Shown here in pieces: positions 25,150 through 34,679 of a DNA stretch of 64,000 nucleotides. The notes under the pieces were generated by a model. It was not told the origin of the DNA. It ran no database searches and was given only the letters and a program-made list of their open reading frames with translations. Within the stretch, counting starts at the first letter, position 1. The number at the start of each line of letters is the position of its first letter. A program made the position numbers and the translations under genes. The stretch covers positions 248,001 through 312,000 of the forward strand of contig CAWIGC010000038.1 in the NCBI GenBank assembly GCA_963835555.1. Reading direction: 5' to 3'. Origin of the DNA: Sulfopaludibacter sp963835555. Lineage in GTDB: Bacteria; Acidobacteriota; Terriglobia; Bryobacterales; Bryobacteraceae.

Positions 25150-26184
25150 ATGAGGGGCAGGCTGTTCAAGGGCCTTACGATTTTCGGGCTGTTCACCGCC
25201 ATTGGTCTGCTGCTGTTCGCTTATAAGTACCTGGACTATCGGGCACGGGCGAATCCTGCCCCTTTCCTGGCGCCCCTGGCGGAAGAACTAACGGGCGTCT
25301 GGACCGCGGCCCTGCTCTACCCGCTTCTGGTGCGGTTTGCGCGGCGCTTCTCCATCGCTCGCGGCCGGCATTTTCCGCTTCACTTGCTGGCGATGACAGC
25401 CTATTCCGTGGTCCACACGCTCATGATGTGGGGATCGCGCACGGTACTGTTTCCCATCCTGCGCCTGGGCCCATACGATTACGGCATCATGGCCATGCGG
25501 TTTCCCATGGAATTCTCTAACGACGTGATCTGCTACTGGATCATGGTGACGATCCTCTACCTGTTCGATCGCCAGGTGCGCGCCGCGCAACTCGAAGGCA
25601 AACTCGCCGAGGCCCGCCTGCAGAACCTTCGCCTGCAGCTCCAGCCGCACTTCCTGTTCAACGCCCTGAACACGATCTCGTCGGTGATGTACGAAGATCC
25701 GCGCAAGGCGGACGCCATGATCTCGCGCCTCAGCGACCTGCTGCGGAACACCTTGCAGGAATCCACCGCGCAGGAAGTCCGGCTCGACCGCGAAATCCAG
25801 ACGCTGGACCTGTACCTGGAGATTATGCGCCGCCGTTTCGAAGAGAAACTGCGCGTGGATGTGAAGGTGTCGCCGGACGTGGAGCAGGCCCTGGTGCCGC
25901 AACTTCTGCTGCAGCCGCTGGTAGAGAATTCGATCCGCCACGGCATCGATCCGCTCACCAATGCGGTCTCCGTGAGCGTCACCGCCGAGCGCGACGGTGA
26001 CGCTATTCGCTTGCAGGTGCGCGATTCCGGCCGCGGCATCGCCGCGGGCTACAAGAAGGGCACCGGCCTTTCCAATACCGCCGAGCGCCTGCGCCAGCTT
26101 TACGGGGCGCACCACAAGCTGGAGCTCGAGAACTGCGAAGGCGGCGGCCTGCTGGTCACCGTCGCGGTGCCCTTTCACACATGA
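25150..26184 (+). CDS. LytS-type membrane sensor histidine kinase
   Basis: 344 residues. Four hydrophobic segments in the first 140 residues, a short coiled coil, the His-kinase domain of PF06580 type with His167 in LQLQPHFLFNALNTISS, and an HATPase domain with PLVENSIRHGIDP and RDSGRGIAAGYKKGTGLSNTAERL. Overlaps the regulator gene by 4 nt (ATGA). The signal sensed is unknown. Confidence 0.92.
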   Translation: MRGRLFKGLTIFGLFTAIGLLLFAYKYLDYRARANPAPFLAPLAEELTGVWTAALLYPLLVRFARRFSIARGRHFPLHLLAMTAYSVVHTLMMWGSRTVLFPILRLGPYDYGIMAMRFPMEFSNDVICYWIMVTILYLFDRQVRAAQLEGKLAEARLQNLRLQLQPHFLFNALNTISSVMYEDPRKADAMISRLSDLLRNTLQESTAQEVRLDREIQTLDLYLEIMRRRFEEKLRVDVKVSPDVEQALVPQLLLQPLVENSIRHGIDPLTNAVSVSVTAERDGDAIRLQVRDSGRGIAAGYKKGTGLSNTAERLRQLYGAHHKLELENCEGGGLLVTVAVPFHT

Positions 26185-26873
26185 TCCGCGTGCTGATTGC
26201 CGATGACGAGCCGCCCGCGCGGCGCAAGGTGCGGCGCTTTCTGGAACGGGATGCCGATATCGGCGCGGTGGCCGAGGCTGGCTCGGGCCAGGAGGCGCTG
26301 GATGCCCTGCGCAGTTTCCGGCCCGACCTGCTGCTGTTGGACGTACAGATGCCGGACATGGATGGCTTCGCCGTGCTGGAGCGCGTCCCCCCGCCGCGCG
26401 AGTTTCACGTGGTGTTCCTGACCGCGCACGATCACCACGCGCTGCGCGCCTTCGAGGCGGAAGCCTTGGACTACCTGTTGAAGCCGGTCGATCCCGAGCG
26501 ATTCGAACGTGTGCTGGAGCGCGCCAAACAGCAACTACCGCAGCGAAGCGCCGCCGTGCCGGCGAAGTTCGTCAAGCGCCTGCTGGTGGAAAAAGGCGGC
26601 AAGGAATTTTTTCTACCGGTGGAGCAGCTCGACTGGGTGGAGGCCGACCGCAATTACCTCACCCTGTACGCCGGACGGGAGACGTTCCTGCTGCGCAGCA
26701 CGCTCGAAAGCCTGGCCCGCCAGCTTGACCCCGATCAGTTCGCGCGCATCAGCCGCTCCGGGTTGGTGAACCTGGATCGCATCCGTGAAATGCAGCCCTG
26801 GTTCCACGGCGAGCGCCGGATCATCCTCAAGGATGGCAAGGAGCTGACCTGGACGAGGAAGTTCCGGGCGTGA
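26181..26873 (+). CDS. LytTR-type response regulator
   Basis: 230 residues. Receiver domain (1-120) with ADDE at 7-10, phospho-acceptor Asp54 in LLLLDVQMPDMDG and Lys in YLLKPVDP. LytTR DNA-binding domain (about 130-230) with FFLPVEQLDWVEADRNYLTLY, LLRSTLESLARQLDPDQFARISRSGLVNL. Partner of the preceding LytS kinase; the target genes are not evident nearby. Confidence 0.93.
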   Translation: MIRVLIADDEPPARRKVRRFLERDADIGAVAEAGSGQEALDALRSFRPDLLLLDVQMPDMDGFAVLERVPPPREFHVVFLTAHDHHALRAFEAEALDYLLKPVDPERFERVLERAKQQLPQRSAAVPAKFVKRLLVEKGGKEFFLPVEQLDWVEADRNYLTLYAGRETFLLRSTLESLARQLDPDQFARISRSGLVNLDRIREMQPWFHGERRIILKDGKELTWTRKFRA

Positions 26874-26876
26874 GCC

Positions 26877-28739
26877 TCACGGCATCACCGAAAGCACGAT
26901 GTGCGAAGGCAGCTTCGGCGAACAGTACACGCGCTGGGTGGCGGACGTGAAATCCGCCGGCTTCGCCGTATAAATGCTGGGTACGAATTTCTGCGGGTTG
27001 CGATCGATCAGCGGGAACCAGGTGGATTGCACCTGCACCATGACGCGGTGCCCTTTCAGAAACACGTGATCGTGATCCCGCAACGGGATGTGGAACTGCG
27101 TGGGCTGGCCGGCCACCAGCGGAGCAGGATGCTCGTAGCTCCGGTTGTAACGGCCGCGCCTCACTTCCATGGCGATGGGCAGTTCGTACCCGTTCAGGGA
27201 TTTCGCGTATTCTCCCGGCGCGGGTCCTTCGTCCGCCTTCCAGGCATTTTCCACGGCATCGTCGGGATACACGTCGATCAGCTTCACCACGAAATCGCTG
27301 TCGGTACCGGAGGTGGACGCGAACAACTCCGCCGAGAGCGCTCCCGTCACGGTGAGATCGCTTTCCAGCGGCGCGCTCACGAAGCTGAGCACGTCGGGCC
27401 GGTGATCCGCGAAGCGCTGGTCGGCCACTTCCCAGGTACGCCAGTCGCCGCCGGGATATGTCGGCGAGATGGGACGCTGGCGGTAGGGCACGGGATTCGC
27501 CGGGTCGGAAATATACTGCGCGAACTCCGCGCCCGCGGCGGGCGGAGCGTCGAACGAAAGCGTGCCGTTGGAATGCAGATACAGATTGCGGACCCGGGCC
27601 GGCTTCGGCGGCCATGCATCGTACTGCCGCCAGGTGTTCGAGCCGGACTGGAACGTGCTCACCTTCCACGGAAGCTTCTCACCCTTGCCGTGCAGGTAGT
27701 AGCGGAAGAACGGCGCTTCGATATTCTCGCGGAATTCGCGCGCGGTCTCGTGTCCGCCGAAGGTCACCTGGCCGATGGAATCGGCCTTGGCCGTTTGCCA
27801 TTCGCCGTGATACCAGGGCCCGGCCACCATAAAGTTGTTGCCCTGCGGATCGCTCTGCGCCGCGTGGTAGAAGATCTGCCAGGGACCCCACGGGTCTTCC
27901 TGGTCCCAGAATCCGGCTACGTTCAGATTCGGCACCGGACTGTTGTGCAGCTGATCGACCCACGCTTCGCGCTTCCAGAAGGCGTCGTAATCGGGATGCT
28001 CCACGGTGTCGTTCCAAAACGGCAGGGAGTTGTGCACCACGCGAGCATTGATGTTGGAGACCGGCCCCAGCTTCAGATACCATTCGTAGGTGTCGTAAAT
28101 ATCGAAATGGAAGTGCGTGTTTTCGTTTTTGTCCGCCTGCTCCATCATCGAGTATTCGAAGTCGTAGCTCAGCCGCAGGGCTCCGTAGCGGTGCATGTCG
28201 TCATTCATCCACTGGTCCACGGGCGAAGCCTGCTCGGAGACGGCTTTCAGCGCCGGATGCGGGTGCAGCAGCGTGAGCCCCGCGGTGAGCCCGTCGTAAG
28301 AGACCCCGTAGATGCCCACGCGGCCATTGTTGTCCGGCACATGTTTCACCAGCCAGTCGATGGTGTCGTACGCGTCGGTGGTTTCGTTGGTGTCTTTGGG
28401 ATCGGAAAGGTTGACCTGCGAGCTGAGTTTGAAAACGCCTTCGGATTTGAACCGGCCGCGCAGGTTCTGCTGCACCAGGATGTAGCCGTCGGCCATCAAT
28501 TCCTTGAGGGCCGCGCCGAGGGAGGTGGGCGCCGCGGCGGGCACACCGTACGGAGTGCGTTTCAGCAGGACCGGCAGCGGCCCGTTCTGGTTCACCGGCG
28601 TCAGGATCGTGGTTTGCAGGTGGATGCCGTCACGCATGGGAATCATGACTTCCTGGTAGTGGAAAAGCGGCTCTTCGTCCGCGGTTTGCGAACTCGCGCC
28701 GGCGCACGCCACCGCGAGAACGATCGCCCATTTGTACAT
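26877..28739 (-). CDS. CocE/NonD-family secreted hydrolase
   Basis: 620 residues from ATG 28739 with signal peptide (YKWAIVLAVACAGASSQ). X-Pro dipeptidyl-peptidase/cocaine-esterase fold: MIPMRDGIHLQTTILTP, nucleophile Ser in GIYGVSYDGLTAGL, a GPWYHGEW segment carrying the probable catalytic His, and the C-terminal jelly-roll domain from about 400 (LTVTGALSAELFAST, DSDFVVKLIDVYPD). An acyl-ester or peptide hydrolase in the periplasm; substrate unknown. Divergent from the ACT-domain gene. Confidence 0.9.
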   Translation of the reverse strand: MYKWAIVLAVACAGASSQTADEEPLFHYQEVMIPMRDGIHLQTTILTPVNQNGPLPVLLKRTPYGVPAAAPTSLGAALKELMADGYILVQQNLRGRFKSEGVFKLSSQVNLSDPKDTNETTDAYDTIDWLVKHVPDNNGRVGIYGVSYDGLTAGLTLLHPHPALKAVSEQASPVDQWMNDDMHRYGALRLSYDFEYSMMEQADKNENTHFHFDIYDTYEWYLKLGPVSNINARVVHNSLPFWNDTVEHPDYDAFWKREAWVDQLHNSPVPNLNVAGFWDQEDPWGPWQIFYHAAQSDPQGNNFMVAGPWYHGEWQTAKADSIGQVTFGGHETAREFRENIEAPFFRYYLHGKGEKLPWKVSTFQSGSNTWRQYDAWPPKPARVRNLYLHSNGTLSFDAPPAAGAEFAQYISDPANPVPYRQRPISPTYPGGDWRTWEVADQRFADHRPDVLSFVSAPLESDLTVTGALSAELFASTSGTDSDFVVKLIDVYPDDAVENAWKADEGPAPGEYAKSLNGYELPIAMEVRRGRYNRSYEHPAPLVAGQPTQFHIPLRDHDHVFLKGHRVMVQVQSTWFPLIDRNPQKFVPSIYTAKPADFTSATQRVYCSPKLPSHIVLSVMP

Positions 28740-28763
28740 CGCAGAATTATAGACTAAAAACAC

Positions 28764-29423
28764 ATGGACAACCAGACGATCGGGCTGGTGGTGCACGCAG
28801 TCGGCACCACAGGCGTGCTGCACCAGTTGGCGGGCGTGATTGCAGAGCACGAGGGAGACATCACTTCGGTGGCGATTCTGTCGAACCGGCCGGAGGAGGC
28901 GCGCACGTATTTCGAGATCAATCTGCCGGGCAGCGTCGATCCCATGATCGAGGGATTGCGGGCTCTACCTATCGTGCGCCGCGTCGAGATCGTCAAGACG
29001 CTGCAGACCATTTATGGCAAGCGCATCATCATCATGGGCGGCGGCGCGCAGGTGGGGCAGGTGGCCATCGGGGCGGTATCCGAAGCCGACCGGCACAACA
29101 TTCGCGGCGAGCACATTTCGGTGGATACGATCCCGCTGGTGGGCGAGCAGAAACTGGCCGACGCAGTCCGCGCCGTGGCCCGGTTACCGCGCGCCAAGGC
29201 GCTGGTGCTGGCCGGAGCCCTGATGGGCGGCGACATCGAAACCGCCGTGCGCGAGGTCCGGCAGCAAGGCCTGATCGTGGTGAGCCTGAACATGGCGGGA
29301 AGCGTACCGGATGCCGCCGACCTGGTGGTGAGCGATCCCGTTCAAGCCGGCGTGATGGCTGTGATGGCCGTGGCCGACACTGCGAAATTCACCTTGGAAC
29401 GGCTGAAGCGGCGCGTGTTTTAA
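28764..29423 (+). CDS. ACT-domain protein of the DUF5612 type
   Basis: 219 residues. ACT-like N-terminus (about 1-75: HAVGTTGVLHQLAGVIAEHEGDITSVAIL) suggests small-ligand sensing. The conserved C-terminal block has IIIMGGGAQVGQVAIGAVSEADRHNIRGE, ISVDTIPLVGE and SLNMAGSVPDAADLVVSDPVQAG, as in DUF5612 proteins. Cytoplasmic; probably an amino-acid-responsive regulator or enzyme of unknown reaction. Confidence 0.75.
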   Translation: MDNQTIGLVVHAVGTTGVLHQLAGVIAEHEGDITSVAILSNRPEEARTYFEINLPGSVDPMIEGLRALPIVRRVEIVKTLQTIYGKRIIIMGGGAQVGQVAIGAVSEADRHNIRGEHISVDTIPLVGEQKLADAVRAVARLPRAKALVLAGALMGGDIETAVREVRQQGLIVVSLNMAGSVPDAADLVVSDPVQAGVMAVMAVADTAKFTLERLKRRVF

Positions 29424-29454
29424 GGTCTCCATCCGGCTGCAACTGAGATACCCG

Positions 29455-30724
29455 TTAGGAAAACAGGGTGCTCCAGGAGGGATCCAGATATTGCCAGCGC
29501 TGGGTGCTGTAGCAACTGGTGGGGATTTCCGGAACGTAAAGCAGCCCGTGGCCCTGCGCGCAGATAAGTTCTGTGCCGTACCATTCCAGGAAGACGTGCG
29601 AGGGGCCGCCGATGCGCGTAGGGTTGCTGAGCACCCGCAGGCATACCGGGCAGCGGCGGCGCTGATCGGCAAGGGCCCAGCGCATCGCCACGATCGTGCC
29701 CACGATGAAGCCGTGCGCCTGAAATCCCGCCCCGACTACGGAAGCGACATCGAGGGATCCGAAACAGACCACGTGGCAGTAGAAGCGCAGCCTTCAATCC
29801 GAAAAAAATCCAGCGCCGGTGCCGCACCGCGCGATTCGCCGGATACTCTCCCAGCGAAAACGTGGTAGTGGCCACCAGAAACAGTATGGATAGAAACGTG
29901 GTCAAAAGGTAAGGGAGCAGCATGCCTCCTTTCGCCAGCGATGCGCACTCGAAGCTTTCGAAATTCCAGCGCTGCGCCGCCGGGGCAGGCGCGCCGAGGC
30001 GGGCCAGTACGTATCCTTTAGTTCCCGAAGGCAGGCGAGCGATGCGCGACTGGTCCACGAGCAGCCAGGCATCTATCCGGCCGGGAAGGTCCCACAGGCC
30101 ATCGGGGATCACTGCGGCGACCGTGGCCTTCAGTCCGGCGACATCCAGCACGCGGCCCTCGATGTGAGGATCTCCGTGGAAAAAGGCGCGCCACGCCTCG
30201 CGGGTGAGCGCCAGGCGCGCGCCGGGACCGGCGGCTACCGGTATCGCCAACAGCTCGAACAGATTGTCGCTGGCCAGCGCTACCGACATGTGGGCGGCCT
30301 TGATGGGCCGGTAGAAAGCCATGCCGCGGAACCGGTACGGGATGCGCCGGGCCAGGGAAAGGAACTGGTCTACGGCCATGCGGTCACTCCCGCCGGAGGA
30401 GATCATCACCAGGCTGCGGGCGTCCCGGTGCGGCGAGGGGAGCAGCAACGCGCGAGGCAGCGGCAGCCGGAATGCAAGGAAGATGCTGACCGCGGCCAGC
30501 GCCGCCAGAAACAGGATGCAATGCACCGGAGACTGCAGCCGGGCACGCGGCGCCGCCGTATTGTGCCTCACCCAGAGCGCGTCCCGGAAAGCGCCGGCGC
30601 AGAATGCCGCCGTATTTCCGCGGACGTACCACAGTTCCGACCGCCACTCCGCCAGCCACCCGGGGCGATATTCGCCGGGCACCAGCAGGGCTGCCGTGCG
30701 CAGGATGGCCAGCGGCAGCGTCAT
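29455..30724 (-). CDS. FtsX/MacB-like membrane protein with C-terminal Cys4 motif (frameshifted)
   Basis: About 420 residues. N-terminus PGEYRPGWLAEWRSELWYVRG is typical of proteins paired with PadR in acidobacteria. Then a hydrophobic segment (CILFLAALAAVSIFLAF), a region resembling the MacB periplasmic core (FRGMAFYRPIKAAHMSVALASDN, LAIPVAAGPGARLALTREAWRAFFHGDP), two further helices, and after a frameshift near 29785 a tail with CPVCLRVL and ICAQGHG that could form a zinc ribbon. Overlaps padR by 4 nt. Probably a remnant permease turned regulatory or signalling partner; function unproven. Confidence 0.65.
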
Positions 30725-31038
30725 GCGTTCTCCGCCTCCGTGGCCGCCATCAACCTGGCCAGCAGCGGATACCGCTTGTGCGATGCTTCGAGCGTGGCCT
30801 TGCCGGACCGCGTGAGCTTATAGTATTTGCGGGGCGGCCGCAGTCCCGCGTCGGCTACGCTTTGCGATTCCCATTGCGAACGGATCAGGTCGTCACGCTC
30901 CAGCCGGCGCAGGGCCGGGTACACGGTGCCACTGGGAAGGCCGGTCATCTCCATGACGCTATAGCCATATACGTGGCCGGCATGGATGGATTGCAGAATC
31001 AGGGCTGCCGTATGGGAGAGTTTTGGTTCCAGCGCCAC
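30721..31038 (-). CDS. PadR-family transcriptional regulator
   Basis: 105 residues: winged-helix domain with LSHTAALILQSIHAGHVYGYSVMEM, GLPSGTVYPALRRLERDDLIRSQW and RPPRKYYKLTRSGKATL. The GTG start at 31038 coincides with the expected transcription start of a strong promoter (TTGTCA/TATAAT), suggesting a leaderless mRNA; an ATG at 31062 would lie inside the promoter. Likely represses itself and the divergent exporter through the two palindromes in between. Confidence 0.9.
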   Translation of the reverse strand: MALEPKLSHTAALILQSIHAGHVYGYSVMEMTGLPSGTVYPALRRLERDDLIRSQWESQSVADAGLRPPRKYYKLTRSGKATLEASHKRYPLLARLMAATEAENA

Positions 31039-31044
31039 GGATGG

Positions 31045-31104
31045 ATTATACCTATGTAGCATGCTACTTGACAACTGTATAGGTAGCTTGCTACATAGGT
31101 AGCC
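31045..31104. promoter_or_regulatory. Overlapping divergent promoters with two PadR-type operators
   Basis: For padR (minus): -10 TATAAT at 31050-31045, -35 TTGTCA at 31074-31069, spacer 18. For the ABC gene (plus): -35 TTGACA at 31068-31073, -10 near CTACAT/TACATA at 31091-31097. The two -35 hexamers occupy the same bases. Palindrome GTAGCATGCTAC (31056-31067) sits in the padR spacer and GTAGCTTGCTAC (31083-31094) in the ABC spacer, centres 27 bp apart. Both transcripts would begin at or next to their start codons. Confidence 0.75.
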
Positions 31105-31870
31105 ATGCTGGAACTCCGCAATGTGTGCAAGCGATTCAGCGGTATTGTGGCGGTGGACAATGTGAGTTTTTCGGCGCGCCCGGGCGAAATCACGGGCTAC
31201 CTGGGGCCCAACGGCTCCGGCAAATCCACCACCATGAAGATGATCACGGGCCTGCTGGAATCGACTTCGGGCCAGATCCTGTTCGAAGGCGAACCCATCG
31301 GCCGGGACCTCATCGCCTACAAGCAGCGCATGGGCTACGTGCCGGAAGAGCCGCATCTCTATGCGCACCTGAGCGGCCTGGAATACCTGGTGATGGTGGG
31401 CCAGTTGCGCAATCTACCGGCCAAGTCCACCGCTGACTGCATCGATGGCCTGCTGCGCCTGTTCTCCTTGCACAGCGACCGGCACGCGCCCATTTCGGCA
31501 TACTCCAAGGGCATGCGCCAGAAGGTGCTGCTGTCCGCGGCGCTGTTGCACAATCCCGACCTGCTGCTGCTGGACGAGCCGTTCTCCGGACTCGACGTGG
31601 GCACCGGCCTGGTGCTGCGCAGCCTGATCCAGGAACTGGCCGCACGCGGCAAAGTGGTGCTGTTCAGCTCGCACGAACTCGAGACTGTGGAGCGGGTCTG
31701 CTCGCACGTGGTGATCCTGCATCGCGGGCAGGATCGTGGCCGACGATTCCATCGAGCATTTGCGCACGCTCATGTCGGTGCCGACGCTGGAAGGGATCTT
31801 TTCCCAACTGGCCGTGGAACAGGACACGGCATCGATTTCGCGGCAGATCGCCGACCTGATCCACGCATAA
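31105..31870 (+). CDS. ABC exporter ATP-binding protein (one frameshift)
   Basis: About 254 residues. Walker A GPNGSGKSTTMKMI, Q-loop MGYVPEEPHLYAHLSG, signature AYSKGMRQKVLLSAALL, Walker B LLLLDEPFSGLD and H-loop LFSSHELETVERV. An extra G in CGCGGGCAGG near 31727 shifts the frame; in the restored frame the product continues RIVADDSIEHLRTLMSVPTL and ends with TAA at 31868-31870. Energises the permease encoded 9 nt downstream. Controlled by the PadR operator region. Confidence 0.92.
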
Positions 31871-31879
31871 GGAGCCGCC

Positions 31880-34626
31880 ATGGGAAAGCTGCAATTCCGT
31901 GTGCTCTATCGCGAGTTTCTGTTCCGCATGGTGGATCTGGAGGTGCTCTCCGCGCACGCGCAAGGTGACGCGAACAAGCTATTGGGACGATTTGCGGCGC
32001 TTCTGGTCTTCATCAGCGTATGGACGGCGCTCGGCGCGCTCGGGTACGCCGGCGCCCCCATGGCTCCGCCCGCGGCTTTGGCCTTACAGTTGGTCACCAG
32101 CCAATTCCTGATCTCGACGACGATGCTGATGGTTGGATTGTTCACTGTGCTGAGTTGGGATTCCACCTTTCCCGACCGGCGCGACGTGCTGGTGCTATCT
32201 CCTCTGCCCGTCCGCGCGCGCACCATGTTCCTGGCCAAGGTGGCGGCCGCAGTCACGTCGCTATTGGTCTCAGTCGGCCTGCTGCACGGCGCCATGGGGC
32301 TGGTCTGGCCTTTCGCTTTCGCGGCTCACGCCACACCGCAGACCATCCCCGCCCTGACTGCCGATCCCACGCCGAATCCGGTATCGGCCGCCAATCTGCA
32401 AACCGTCCTGACGCACGATCTGAAGACCAACTGGAGCAAGGGGACCCTGGCGCCCGGAGCCGGCGGAGGCCTGACGGTAGGGGTGTGGAAGCGCGGCGAT
32501 TCCCGCGTCTTCGGGTATGGCGCGGCCAAGCCGGATTCTCTGTTCGAGATTGGGTCCATCACCAAGACCTTCACTGGCCTGATGCTGGCGCAGATGGTGG
32601 TGCAGGGCAAGGTGACGCTGGACGAACCGATCCGTCTGCTGCTGCCGCCCGGAACAGTCTCCACGCCGCGTAACGATGAAATCACGTTGATCGATATCGC
32701 CTCGCAGCATTCCGACCTGCCGCGAACGGTCCCGGGCGACTGGATGGAGTTCCTGTCGCGGCGCGGCGTCAGGAAGCAGCCCCACCCTCCATTTCAGTAC
32801 AGCAATTTCGCTTTCGGAGTCGATGGGGCAACTGCTCGCCAACCACGAAGGTCTGACGTATCCGCAACTCGTGGAGAGGGAAGTCATAGGCCCGCTCGGC
32901 CTGGCCAACACGGTGGCATCGCCTTCGCCCGAGCAACAGAAACGGCTCATCCAGGGGTACGACGGGGCCCACCAACCGGTGCCGCCGGACCTGGAGGGAT
33001 TGGCCGGCGCGGGCGCGATTGTCTCCACCGCCGGCGACCTACTAAAGTACCTGGTGGCCAACATGCACCCGGAGACGCTCCCGGGCACTCTGCCCGAGGC
33101 CATGACCCTGGCCCACCGCCCGCGCGCCGAAGGACCGCCGCGCACCGCCATCTGCCTGGCGTGGTTCTATACGGCGGAGAACGGCACCTGGTCGCATAGC
33201 GGCGCCAAGCGCGGCTACACCAGCTTTGCATTCTTCAACCCGGGAGGCGATTATGCCGCGGTGATCCTGCTGAACAACGGTCCCGATACGGCGGCCCTGG
33301 CCGATCTGCTGGGCGACCACATCCGGCAGCGCCTGGCGGGTGAGCCGGCTATTTCTCTGGATACGGTGTTCATTCCCGCGCACGCGCAATCTGCTTCGCT
33401 GGTACGCCGCCTATTGGTTCACCATGCTGGCGGCCGGAGCCTTCATTTATTGCTCGGTCTTGAGCGTGCAGGGGCTGGCCGCACAACTGCTGCCGCGGCG
33501 GATCTTCCTGCGTGTCTCCGGCCTGCTGCAAATGGGCGCATTCTGCCTGTTCCTGTGCGGTTTCTTCTTGCAGCCGGTGTTCGGCGCACTCGCGGACCTG
33601 ACTGCGCCGGGCTTCCAGCGCACGCTCCACTGGCTGCCGTCTTACTGGTTCCTGGGGCTGTTTCAGCAATTGAACGGATCTCCCATTCCGCTGCTGAATA
33701 TTCCGGCGACGCGCGCTTGGGCAGGCCTCGCCGTGGTCATCGGCGCATCTGCCCTCTCGTACGGGCTCTCCTACGTGCGAACGCTCCGGCAAATTGTGGA
33801 ACAGCCGGACATCGCTCCCGGCGTACGGAGGCTCGGTTGGCTGCCGCCCTTTGGCGATCGCGCGCAGACCGCAATCGGTCAATTCGCCGTGCGCACGCTG
33901 GTGCGCAGCCGCCAGCATCGCATGATTCTGGCTTTCTATCTGGGCATCGGGTTTGCGTTCGCCATCTTCCTGCTGAAGTCTCCGGAGATGCAGCGCGCCG
34001 CCAGCACTCCCCTGCTTGCGGCCAGCATCGTGATGATGGTGCTGGCGGTAGCAGGCACGCGCGCGGTGTTCTCCCTGCCGCTCGATCTGCGGGCGAACTG
34101 GATCTTCCGCATCACCAGCGTGCGGGGCGGGCCGAAAACCGTGGCGGCCAGCCGGCGCGCGCTGCTGGCCCTTGCCGCCGCGCCTGTCTGGCTGATCACT
34201 GCGACGCTCTGCCTTCGCCTTTGGCCCTGGCAGCAGGCGCTGGGCCACCTGACACTTCTGGGGCTCATCGGGATTCTCCTGACCGAAGCCTGCCTGCTCC
34301 GTTTCCATAAGATTCCCTTCACCTGTTCTTATCTGCCGGGAAAATCGCAGATGCACATGATTATTCTGGGCTCCGTGGGGCTGATGCAGTTCGTGATGCT
34401 GAGCGTGAAGTTCGAGCTCGAAATGTTGCAACAGGCCCGCAGTACAGCCGCGCTGGTGGCGCCGTTCGCCCTGGGGGCCATCGGTCTCCGGATTGGCGCC
34501 GCGTTTGCAAAGCCGGACCAAGACGATCTGCAATTCGAAGAATCCATAGCCCCGGCGGTCATGGAACTGGGACTGCACCGCGACGGGTACATGCCGGTGG
34601 GCGCATCGCCGGAGAGTCCTGGATAA
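31880..34626 (+). CDS. ABC exporter permease with an internal class C beta-lactamase-like domain (two frameshifts)
   Basis: About 915 residues in three blocks. Residues 1-150: permease N-terminus with membrane helices (LLGRFAALLVFISVW, MLMVGLFTVLSWDSTFPDRRDVL). About 165-500: serine hydrolase fold with SITK (Ser226, Lys229), YSN (Tyr307) and HSGAKRGYTS, the three class C/DD-peptidase motifs. From about 500: permease C-terminus with about eight helices (WYAAYWFTMLAAGAFIYCSV to LGAIGLRIGAAFA). Frameshifts near 32820 and 33380 join the blocks; the helix pattern and domain order make one gene the best reading. The hydrolase would face the periplasm. Confidence 0.8.
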
Positions 34627-34636
34627 TGGTACCTTC

Positions 34637-34677
34637 GAACTTATAGCTCCCTACTGGCACGTATGTGCTATAGGTTC
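34637..34677. promoter_or_regulatory. Inverted repeat directly before the first MacB-like permease gene
   Basis: GAACTTATAGC (34637-34647) and GCTATAGGTTC (34667-34677) pair at 10 of 11 positions around a 19-base loop. It ends two bases before the GTG start at 34680, which has no visible ribosome-binding site. Could be an operator, an attenuator or the end of the preceding transcript; there is no T-run for a classical terminator. Confidence 0.5.
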
Positions 34678-34679
34678 CC

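Noticed and set aside
26901..28757. A 618-codon open frame on the plus strand opposite the CocE-type hydrolase
   Set aside because: No recognisable domain or signal; composition is that of reversed codons.
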